Shown here: positions 1-4,806 of the stretch, in pieces
How positions within the stretch are numbered: position 1 is the stretch's first letter
How the letters are laid out: every line of letters starts with the position of its first letter
Assembly (NCBI GenBank): GCA_001798565.1
Contig: MGSR01000036.1
Span: forward strand, 1-7,698
Length of the DNA: 7,698 nt
Direction: 5' to 3'
Source of the DNA: Deltaproteobacteria bacterium RIFCSPLOWO2_12_FULL_60_16
GTDB lineage: Bacteria > Desulfobacterota > Binatia > UBA9968
Translations under genes and position numbers: made by a program
Notes under the pieces: generated by a model
Told to the model about the DNA's origin: nothing
What the model saw: only the letters and a program-made list of their open reading frames with translations
The model's database searches: none

Positions 1-194
1 TCTCTCTGGTCTGGGGAGTCTATCCCTTCCAGATTCGCGCCTTTCAGAACACCGATGCAATGATCAGGCTGGCTCAGAGAAAGGCCTTGCAACTCGGGGT
101 CGTCAGAAAAGGCGATCTGGTAGCGATCACGGCCGGCTTGCCCCTCCATCAACCCGGCACCACCAACATGATCACAGTGAAGACTGTGGATTAG
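1..194 (+). CDS. pyk: Pyruvate kinase, C-terminal end (5' part outside window)
   Basis: Reading from base 3 gives 63 residues and a TAG stop at 192-194. The peptide begins [14 protein letters not shown] and ends with [20 protein letters not shown] followed by MITVKTVD. The WGVYP strand, the KGD turn and the ITAG-x-P...GTTN-x-I-x-V ending are the hallmark of the C-terminal (allosteric) domain of pyruvate kinase, which converts phosphoenolpyruvate and ADP to pyruvate and ATP in the cytoplasm as the last step of glycolysis. The catalytic barrel lies upstream of the window, so completeness cannot be judged. The stop is only 12 bases from the stop of the convergent etfA gene. A short hairpin (CACAGT 173-178, ACTGTG 183-188) lies inside the last codons but has no good T-run; the better terminator candidate is just downstream at 211-227. 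Confidence 0.9.
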   Translation, partial: SLVWGVYPFQIRAFQNTDAMIRLAQRKALQLGVVRKGDLVAITAGLPLHQPGTTNMITVKTVD

Positions 195-206
195 ACTTTA
201 TTCGAC

Positions 207-1175
207 TTACGCGCCCCGGCGCTTTTTGAGCTCTTCGATCAGCTGGGGCACGACCTTGAAGACATCGCCGACAACGCCCAGATCGGAGAACTGGAAAATC
301 GGCGCCTCGGGATCCTTGTTGACGGCAATAATCGTTTTTGAGCTTTTCATCCCGGCCAGATGCTGCACCGCTCCGGAGATGCCGCAGGCGATGTAAAGAT
401 TCGGCTTCACCGTCTTTCCGGTCTGGCCCACCTGGAGCGAATAGGGCACCCACCCCGCATCCACCACCGCGCGCGTCGCGCCGACGGCGCCGCCGAGAAG
501 CTCCGCCAGCTGCCTCAGCATGTCGAAGTGCTCCGACGATTTGAGGCCGCGCCCGCCCGCCACGACCACGTTGGCGCCCTCGAGCTGCGGACCTTCGCGC
601 CGCACCGTGACCCTTTCGGTGACATGGACCTTGCGCACGGCAGGATCGGAAGGCGGCGTCACCTCTTCCACTGAAGCGGATTGGCTGCACGGCTTCGCCT
701 CAAACGATTTTGCCCGCACCAGCAGGATCTTCGTCCCCGCGACGGCGAGCGTGCTGGTATTCTGGTAGCTCCCGCCGAGGGCCGGGATCGTGGCCTCGAC
801 CGAGCCGTCTTTCAGTGTGAAGTCGCCGACATCCGTGATCACGCCCAAATCCAGCAGCGCGCTCAGCGCGCAGGCCACGTCCCTACCGGCATAGCTGGAG
901 GCAAAGAGCATCAGGGCAGGCTGGTGTTTTTTGATCAATGCCGCGAGCGTCTCGACCGCAGGGATCGTCAGGTAATCGCGAAAAACCGGATCGGAGGAGC
1001 AGTAGACTTTGCCCGCCCCGTGATTGGCGAGGGTTTGGACGGCGTCATCCGGCACGGGTCCGAGCAGCACGGCCTCCGCGGTTCCCAGCTCGGCCGCCTT
1101 GGAAAGCAGCTCCAGCGTGGTCGGGGTGATTTTATCCTCGACCACCTCCGCGTAGACCCAGATCAGATCAGCCAT
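207..1175 (-). CDS. etfA: Electron transfer flavoprotein, alpha subunit
   Basis: EtfA (322 aa, a usual length) pairs with EtfB to form the soluble FAD carrier that takes electrons from acyl-CoA and other flavin dehydrogenases and passes them to the quinone pool through ETF-quinone oxidoreductase. The N-terminal domain carries the family's [15 protein letters not shown] stretch (97-111). The C-terminal FAD domain is complete: AGGRG (206-210), [11 protein letters not shown] (232-242), QVGQTGK (248-254), CGISGAVQH (264-272, usually SGAIQH), [10 protein letters not shown] (285-294) and DLGVVGD (298-304). The ATG has a weak purine-rich site (GAAGAG) just upstream. It lies about 105 bases downstream of etfB on the same strand, the usual etfB-etfA order, but the spacer is longer than normal and holds a 7-base-period repeat. 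Whether this ETF is a standard or a bifurcating type cannot be settled by eye. Confidence 0.95.
   Translation of the reverse strand: MADLIWVYAEVVEDKITPTTLELLSKAAELGTAEAVLLGPVPDDAVQTLANHGAGKVYCSSDPVFRDYLTIPAVETLAALIKKHQPALMLFASSYAGRDVACALSALLDLGVITDVGDFTLKDGSVEATIPALGGSYQNTSTLAVAGTKILLVRAKSFEAKPCSQSASVEEVTPPSDPAVRKVHVTERVTVRREGPQLEGANVVVAGGRGLKSSEHFDMLRQLAELLGGAVGATRAVVDAGWVPYSLQVGQTGKTVKPNLYIACGISGAVQHLAGMKSSKTIIAVNKDPEAPIFQFSDLGVVGDVFKVVPQLIEELKKRRGA
211..227 (+). terminator. Candidate intrinsic terminator of pyk, inside the 3' end of etfA
   Basis: GCGC (211-214) and GCGC (219-222) form a short GC-only stem around CCCG, or a 5-bp stem with a 2-base loop. Five Ts (223-227) follow at once on the plus strand. 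It starts 17 bases after the pyk stop. The stem is short, so this is a moderate to weak call. It overlaps the codons for the last residues of EtfA, so the same bases would serve two genes. Confidence 0.35.
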
Positions 1176-1184
1176 ATCTCTTCG

Positions 1185-1272
1185 TTACTGGTTATTGGTT
1201 ATTAGTTATTGGTCCCATCCCCTCCGTTAGGTTTTCACGATTAACCAATAACTATTAACGAGTAACTATTTG
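1185..1272. repeat. Heptad repeat array 1 (AT-type, inverted arms) between etfB and etfA
   Basis: The left arm is four consecutive 7-mers: TTACTGG, TTATTGG, TTATTAG, TTATTGG (1185-1212). The right arm (1245-1272) is the same unit in reverse complement: CCAATAA, CTATTAA, CGAGTAA, CTATTTG. The arms face each other across 32 bases; the innermost pair (1206-1212 with 1245-1251) is perfect, the next has one mismatch and the outer ones more. The array fills nearly the whole etfB-etfA spacer and stops 9 bases before the etfA start codon. It shows no coding signal. It could fold in mRNA or be a binding or recombination site; its function is unknown. Confidence 0.8.
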
Positions 1273-1280
1273 TTCACCGT

Positions 1281-2060
1281 CTAGATGATTTTCATTTCCG
1301 CCAGGAAGTCCGCTATCTGTTTTCCCCCATCCCCTTCGTCGGTGACGATCTTGCCCGCCTGGCGGGCAGGCGGCCTGCCCACGCCCAGCACCTTTTCCCT
1401 GGCTCCCGAGGCCCCGACTTGGTCGGGCCCCAGACCCAGGGCAGCGGCGGTATAGTTTTTGATCTCTTTTTTCTTGGCCGCCATGATCCCCTTGAGCTGG
1501 GGATAGCGGGGCTCGTTGATGCCGCTGGTGACGGTAACCAGGGCCGGCAGCTCGGCTTCGACGACATCGTAGCCGCTTTCGCCCTGCCGCTTGACGGTGA
1601 TTTTTTTGCCTTCGACGGCGATCTCCTTCGCGAAGGTCAAGGGTGGCAAGCCCAGCAATCGCGCCAGCTGCCCGGGGACGATGCCGGCGTAACTGTCGCT
1701 GCTCTCAGCGGCGCAAAGGACCAGGTCGAACGACTCTTTCCTGATCGCCGCCGCAAGGACCTTGGCGGTGCCCAGGGTGTCCGAACCGGCGACGGCGTCG
1801 TCTAAAATGTGCATGGCGCTGGTCGCCCCCATCGCCAGCGCGTTGCGAATGCCGATCGTGGCGTCGCCGATCCCCATGGTCACCACGGTCACCGTGCCGC
1901 CATTCTTCTCCATCAGGCGCAGCCCCTCCTCGAGGGCGCAGGCGGCCGCCGGGTCAAGCTCATGCGGCACACCCTTGCGCACCATGCGCTTGGTCGCGGC
2001 ATCTATCTCTATGGTAACCGAGCTGGCCGGGATGACTTTGGCGCAAACGATGATGTTCAT
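1281..2060 (-). CDS. etfB: Electron transfer flavoprotein, beta subunit
   Basis: EtfB (259 aa from the ATG at 2060) is the AMP-binding partner of EtfA in the ETF heterodimer. The N-terminus MNIIVCAKVIPAS, the GIGDATIGIRNALAMGAT segment (63-80) and AAESSDSYAGIVPGQLA (117-133) fit the family. The signature NEPRYPQLKGIMAAKKK (182-198) is nearly canonical; its Leu189 matches by position the leucine of the recognition loop that docks partner dehydrogenases. A TTG codon directly precedes the ATG and would add one residue; the ATG is preferred because EtfB proteins typically begin MK/MNIIV. No clear Shine-Dalgarno site is visible. Instead a heptad-repeat array begins about 10 bases upstream of the start and may affect initiation. 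The gene is followed by etfA. Confidence 0.95.
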   Translation of the reverse strand: MNIIVCAKVIPASSVTIEIDAATKRMVRKGVPHELDPAAACALEEGLRLMEKNGGTVTVVTMGIGDATIGIRNALAMGATSAMHILDDAVAGSDTLGTAKVLAAAIRKESFDLVLCAAESSDSYAGIVPGQLARLLGLPPLTFAKEIAVEGKKITVKRQGESGYDVVEAELPALVTVTSGINEPRYPQLKGIMAAKKKEIKNYTAAALGLGPDQVGASGAREKVLGVGRPPARQAGKIVTDEGDGGKQIADFLAEMKII

Positions 2061-2070
2061 CAAAAGAAGT

Positions 2071-2147
2071 CTTCAGCTTTCAGCGATCGGCCATCAGCGA
2101 GAAAAACCCTCTTCGTTCCTCTTCGGGCTGACCGCTGACGGCTGATT
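2071..2147. repeat. Heptad repeat array 2 (GC-type, inverted arms) upstream of etfB
   Basis: The left arm is CTTCAGC, TTTCAGC, GATCGGC, CATCAGC (2071-2098). The right arm is GCTGACC, GCTGACG, GCTGATT (2127-2147). The arms are reverse complements around the TCAGC/GCTGA core and are separated by 28 bases, which include the 8-base direct repeat CCTCTTCG at 2108-2115 and 2118-2125. The array lies in the 166-base gap between the small minus-strand ORF and etfB, close to the etfB start codon. It has the same architecture as array 1 with a different unit sequence, and nearly the same unit as array 3. It is non-coding. Confidence 0.8.
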
Positions 2148-2226
2148 GCATCCGGGGTACAAGAAATATGCTTCAACGATCCCGGAGGCCTATTTGAAAG
2201 GGCAGAGCAAAACGGATCAGACTATT

Positions 2227-2418
2227 TTAATGTAGCCACTCCGAGACGTTCCCCTCTATGACGACGTCCAGAATCTCCTTGCAGTCTCGAATCGCATTGT
2301 CCACGAGCTTCGGGTCGTCCTTGACGTGCGGCATGGCCCGGCTGACCGCGCCATGCAACGCCTGAATCACCGCCTTCAAGTGCTCGTCCAGCGCCTCGGT
2401 GTTCTGTGCTTGGGGCAT
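2227..2418 (-). CDS. Small hypothetical protein downstream of the PaaA-like gene
   Basis: This gene makes a 63-residue protein I do not recognise. Two in-frame ATGs exist, at 2424 and 2418. The site GGAG (2426-2429 on the complement) is one base from the first and seven bases from the second, so the second start is preferred; the longer form has 65 residues. The sequence is mostly helical in character (LDEHLKAVIQALHGAVSRAM, then DPKLVDNAIRDCKEILDVVI), with several His (15, 24, 33, 65 in the long form), one Cys (48) and a Trp-Leu-His end. No signal peptide or membrane segment is seen. It starts about 28 bases after the stop of the PaaA-like gene on the same strand, so the two are probably co-transcribed, which suggests a partner or accessory role. 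Coding is supported by spacing, RBS and a sensible amino acid mix rather than by homology. Confidence 0.65.
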   Translation of the reverse strand: MPQAQNTEALDEHLKAVIQALHGAVSRAMPHVKDDPKLVDNAIRDCKEILDVVIEGNVSEWLH

Positions 2419-2425
2419 GTCCATT

Positions 2426-2429
2426 CTCC
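2426..2429 (-). promoter_or_regulatory. Ribosome binding site GGAG that decides the small ORF start
   Basis: On the minus strand the order is GGAG, A, ATG, GAC, ATG. The first ATG is one base from GGAG, too close for normal initiation. The second is seven bases away, which is optimal. This favours the 63-residue product. Confidence 0.55.
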
Positions 2430-2446
2430 AATCTCGGCCTATCTAT

Positions 2447-3169
2447 CTACAGGTAGAGACGGCCCTTCAGGGGATCGGGAACTCGGAGGCCCATTTTCTC
2501 AATCAACGGATTCACTTCATTGATATACTGCTGCCTGGCCTCCCTGTTGGTCCGGCGCTTGAGGCCCCAATAGCGATATCGCTCGGAGCGTCTGGATTCC
2601 GATTTGCCGAACATGTCGAGCCCTTTGACATACCAATAGTCGACGGCCTTCTGGATCCTTTCCTTGTGCTCGCCGCCTTTAGCCGCATACTCGGCCGTCT
2701 TGTTCGTGCCGAAATCGATATGCCCCTCTTCTTCCCGCATCACCTGGCTGTCCTTCACGACACGATCCAGCGGGAGATAGGTGCAATCGATGAATTCCTC
2801 GAGCTGATACCGGCCGATACGGTCGATCAGAAACCCGAAAACCGCGTAGTGCTCCCAGGTCGTGATCTTTCCGCGGAAGGCCTCGACATAGCGCTTCTCG
2901 TTGGGCCAGCTGAGGACGTACGAAACATCGACGCCGAGGTCGCCGGCCAGCCGCGCCATTTTGCGATAATGATCGATTTCCTCAGCGGCTGTTCGCGCAA
3001 CGACAAGCTGGTCCACCTTCGTCGGGGCCGAGGGAAGCATGTCTTTCACATAGAGATTCGGGCCGCCGATCTCGCAATCGGCCTGGATGGCGAGGACGCG
3101 TTTTAAAAGATCCTGGTACTCCGGATCCGTCTTTCCGAAGTCTTTAAGGTCAATCTTATCCTTGAACAT
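2447..3169 (-). CDS. PaaA-like ferritin-fold di-iron protein (phenylacetyl-CoA epoxidase subunit A family)
   Basis: This 240-residue protein has the di-iron pattern of ferritin-like oxygenases: Glu33, the pair Glu64-x-x-His67 (EEIDH), Glu124/125 (QLEEF) and the pair Glu147-x-x-His150 (EEEGH). Its last third matches from memory the PaaA C-terminal region: a MFGKSES stretch, then WGLKRRTNREARQQYINEV (201-219) and MGLRVPDP (226-233), compared with WKIKRFTNDELRQRF...MLGMTVPDP in E. coli PaaA. PaaA is the catalytic subunit that epoxidises the ring of phenylacetyl-CoA. This protein stops soon after VPDP, so it lacks roughly the last 65-70 residues of E. coli PaaA (about 309 aa). No PaaB, PaaC, PaaD or PaaE gene is in view, so the substrate is unknown and true phenylacetate catabolism is unlikely to be its sole basis. 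The start is well supported: AGGAGG at 3178-3183, eight bases from the ATG. It is the first gene of the minus-strand run, facing pncB. Confidence 0.82.
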   Translation of the reverse strand: MFKDKIDLKDFGKTDPEYQDLLKRVLAIQADCEIGGPNLYVKDMLPSAPTKVDQLVVARTAAEEIDHYRKMARLAGDLGVDVSYVLSWPNEKRYVEAFRGKITTWEHYAVFGFLIDRIGRYQLEEFIDCTYLPLDRVVKDSQVMREEEGHIDFGTNKTAEYAAKGGEHKERIQKAVDYWYVKGLDMFGKSESRRSERYRYWGLKRRTNREARQQYINEVNPLIEKMGLRVPDPLKGRLYL

Positions 3170-3244
3170 CGAAGCCGCCTCCTAACTAATGGCAATAGCA
3201 AAAGAATTCCCGGAAAGCAATAGGTTCAAGCGTTTTATCCGGCG

Positions 3245-3257
3245 CGGGACGGTCCCG
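3245..3257. promoter_or_regulatory. Perfect 13-bp palindrome in the divergent control region
   Basis: CGGGAC (3245-3250), a central G (3251) and GTCCCG (3252-3257) form a perfect odd-length palindrome with no room for a hairpin loop, which suits a dimeric protein site better than an RNA stem. It lies between the divergent PaaA-like gene and pncB, 76 bases from the first and 84 from the second start. The regulator is not identifiable, and a 13-bp GC-rich palindrome may occur by chance. Confidence 0.3.
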
Positions 3258-3282
3258 AGACGGCAATCATTTCTCTCTTTAC

Positions 3283-3303
3283 TTAGTGTTATTTTTACAC
3301 TAA
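3283..3303. promoter_or_regulatory. Candidate operator upstream of pncB (21-bp palindrome)
   Basis: TTAGTGT (3283-3289) and ACACTAA (3297-3303) are perfect 7-base inverted arms around a 7-base AT-rich centre, total 21 bp. The site ends 37 bases before the NAPRT start codon, where a promoter would lie. NAD-salvage genes are often controlled by NrtR, a Nudix-related repressor with roughly 21-bp palindromic sites. I cannot confirm that the arm sequence matches the NrtR consensus, and no nrtR gene is in the window. AT-rich TATTTT or TACACT within it could serve as a -10 element, but no convincing -35 is seen. Confidence 0.45.
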
Positions 3304-3327
3304 ACTGGCGCCGATCATTTCCGTACG

Positions 3328-3335
3328 GGAAGGAG
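3328..3335 (+). promoter_or_regulatory. Strong ribosome binding site setting the TTG start of pncB
   Basis: GGAAGGAG (3328-3335) lies five bases before the TTG at 3341. No ATG in frame gives a comparable site, and the TTG start yields an N-terminus (LALLTDLYQLTMAQ) in its usual place for the family, so the TTG is taken as the real start. Confidence 0.75.
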
Positions 3336-3340
3336 CCCTC

Positions 3341-4705
3341 TTGAAGCACGCTGACAGCCTGGCCCTGCTGACCGATCTCTACCAGCTCACCATGGCGCAG
3401 AGCTACTGGCAGAGTGGAAAATCCGAAACCGCGACTTTCAGCCTGTTCATCCGCTCCTACCCGCCCAACCGCGGCTTTTTCGTCTCCGCCGGGCTGGAGG
3501 ACGTCCTGGACTACCTGCAAGAATTCTCCTTCGACCGGCCGGCCATCGATTACCTCCATTCCACACGGCTGTTCGCCGCGGACTTTCTCGACTCCCTTAA
3601 AGGACTGCGCTTCACGGGCGAGGTCTGGGCCATTCCCGAGGGGAGGCTGTTCTTCAAGGATGAGCCGATTGTCGAGATTACCGCCCCCGTTATCGAGGCC
3701 CAGATCGTCGAGACCTTCGTGATCAACCAGATCAATCTCCAGGCGCTCATCGCCACCAAGGCCGCCCGCTGCGTGCACGCCGCGGCCGGCCGTGGGGTCG
3801 TGGACTTTTCCCTGCGCCGCACGCACGGGATCGACGCCGGGATGAAGGTCGCCCGCTCCAGCTATCTGGCCGGATTCAGCGGCACCAGCAACGTGGCCGC
3901 CGGGCAGAGATACGGCATCCCCATCGTCGGCACCATGGCCCACTCTTTTATCACCAGCTTCGAGCGCGAGATCGACTCCTTTCGCAGCTTCGTTCGGAGC
4001 TTTCCCGACAACTCGACCCTGCTGATCGACACCTACGATACGTTGGCGGGCGCGCGCAAGGCCGTGGAGGTGGCGCGGGAAATGGCCGCGCGGGGCCAGC
4101 GCCTGCGCGGCGTGCGCATCGACAGCGGAGAGCTGGCCTCCCTGGCCAAAGAGGTGCGCCGCATCTTCGATGAGGCGGGTTTCAGGGATGTCAAGATCAT
4201 CGGCAGCGGCGGCCTGGACGAGTACGATCTGGCCGCGCTGGCGGAGGCCGGCGCGCCGTATGACAGCTACGGCGTGGGCACCAGAATGGGCGTATCGGCC
4301 GACGCGCCGTGGTTCGACATGGCCTACAAGCTGGTCGAGTACAACGGCCGGCCGGTGTTGAAGCTCAGCACCGGAAAGGTCTCCTCGCCTGGAAAGAAAC
4401 AGATCTTTCGCTTCGCCGACGGGCGGCGCCGGCCGCTCAGGGACGTCATCGCGTTGAGGCACGAGGAGCTTTCCGGCGCCGAACCTTTGCTCCAAAAGGT
4501 CCTGGAAGAGGGAAAGAGAGCGGCGCCCTCGCCGAGCCTGAAAGACATCCGCGAAACCTTCCTGGACGAATTCAGCCGCCTCGACGAAGCGATCAAGAGC
4601 ATTCAAGACCCGGCAAATTATCCCGTAGAGCTGAGCCCGCGCCTTCAGCGCCTCAAGCAAGAGATTGAAAAACAGGTAGCTGAAACTCAAAACGGCCGAG
4701 CCTAG
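3341..4705 (+). CDS. pncB: Nicotinate phosphoribosyltransferase (NAPRT)
   Basis: NAPRT joins nicotinate to phosphoribosyl pyrophosphate, helped by ATP, to form nicotinate mononucleotide, the entry step of NAD salvage (Preiss-Handler pathway) in the cytoplasm. The 454-residue protein is full length. It shows LLTDLYQLTMAQSYW (9-23), RGFFVSAGLEDVLDYL (44-59), FSLRRTHGIDAG (156-167), FSGTSNVAAGQRYGIPIVGTMAHSF (179-203) with His201 in the position of the family's phosphorylated histidine, IDTYDTLAGARKA (229-241), GVRIDSGEL (257-265), GSGGLDEY (288-295), YGVGTR (310-315) and KLSTGKVSSPGKKQIFR (341-357). A TTG start with a strong RBS is used. A 21-bp palindrome just upstream suggests dedicated control. 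It is divergent from the PaaA-like gene and followed after 101 bases by an AbgT-family transporter, with a heptad-repeat array between. A long open frame on the opposite strand here is a composition effect. Confidence 0.95.
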   Translation: MKHADSLALLTDLYQLTMAQSYWQSGKSETATFSLFIRSYPPNRGFFVSAGLEDVLDYLQEFSFDRPAIDYLHSTRLFAADFLDSLKGLRFTGEVWAIPEGRLFFKDEPIVEITAPVIEAQIVETFVINQINLQALIATKAARCVHAAAGRGVVDFSLRRTHGIDAGMKVARSSYLAGFSGTSNVAAGQRYGIPIVGTMAHSFITSFEREIDSFRSFVRSFPDNSTLLIDTYDTLAGARKAVEVAREMAARGQRLRGVRIDSGELASLAKEVRRIFDEAGFRDVKIIGSGGLDEYDLAALAEAGAPYDSYGVGTRMGVSADAPWFDMAYKLVEYNGRPVLKLSTGKVSSPGKKQIFRFADGRRRPLRDVIALRHEELSGAEPLLQKVLEEGKRAAPSPSLKDIRETFLDEFSRLDEAIKSIQDPANYPVELSPRLQRLKQEIEKQVAETQNGRA

Positions 4706-4710
4706 CGGCC

Positions 4711-4766
4711 GCGCAGCTTTCAGCTATCACCTGACGGCTGGCCGCTGAAGGCTGAGAGCTATCCGC
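4711..4766. repeat. Heptad repeat array 3 (GC-type, foldback) after pncB
   Basis: Eight uninterrupted 7-mers run GCGCAGC, TTTCAGC, TATCACC, TGACGGC, TGGCCGC, TGAAGGC, TGAGAGC, TATCCGC; seven of eight end in GC. The left part (AGCTTTCAGC, 4715-4724) pairs with one mismatch to GCTGAAGGCT (4744-4753) or GCTGAGAGCT (4751-4760). An outer 7-bp perfect pairing is AGCGGCC (4704-4710, starting in the pncB stop codon) with GGCCGCT (4740-4746). It can therefore fold and may end or stabilise the pncB transcript, though no T-run follows. Unit and layout are close to array 2. Confidence 0.8.
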
Positions 4767-4768
4767 CC

Positions 4769-4797
4769 TTGACATCACAAAGCTAACGCAGTAGTCC
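4769..4797 (+). promoter_or_regulatory. Candidate promoter for the AbgT-family gene
   Basis: A perfect -35 hexamer TTGACA (4769-4774) is followed after 17 bases by TAGTCC (4792-4797), a poor -10 match. It starts right after the heptad array. If used, transcription would begin within about three bases of the ATG at 4807, giving an mRNA with almost no leader, consistent with the missing Shine-Dalgarno site. The weak -10 keeps this tentative. Confidence 0.4.
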
Positions 4798-4806
4798 GAA
4801 CCGCAA

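Noticed and set aside
173..188. Hairpin CACAGT/ACTGTG at the end of pyk as a terminator
   Set aside because: The stem is only six pairs and what follows is not a T-run on either strand; the GCGC stem at 211-227 is a better candidate.
172..690. Open frame on the minus strand overlapping etfA in another frame
   Set aside because: Arg/Gly/Ala-rich shadow of etfA; no family resemblance.
681..1205. Plus-strand open frame across etfA
   Set aside because: Antisense to a clear etfA; composition is that of a shadow.
1185..1272. CRISPR array or insertion-sequence ends as the explanation of the repeats
   Set aside because: Units are seven bases without spacers, too short and degenerate for CRISPR. 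No transposase or target duplication is visible.
2399..3106. A 235-codon plus-strand frame opposite the PaaA-like gene
   Set aside because: The minus-strand product has the di-iron residues and the PaaA C-terminal signature plus an AGGAGG site; the plus frame has no RBS or recognisable family.
3184..3280. Sigma-70 promoter for the minus-strand run (TTGAAC or TTGCTT as -35)
   Set aside because: No -10 hexamer of reasonable quality lies 16-18 bases away; a promoter must exist here but I cannot place it.
3182..4690. A 502-codon open frame on the minus strand across the pncB gene
   Set aside because: It is antisense to an unmistakable NAPRT with all family motifs. The translated sequence is rich in Gly, Ala, Asp, Arg and Gln without recognisable domains, as expected for a GC-rich shadow frame.
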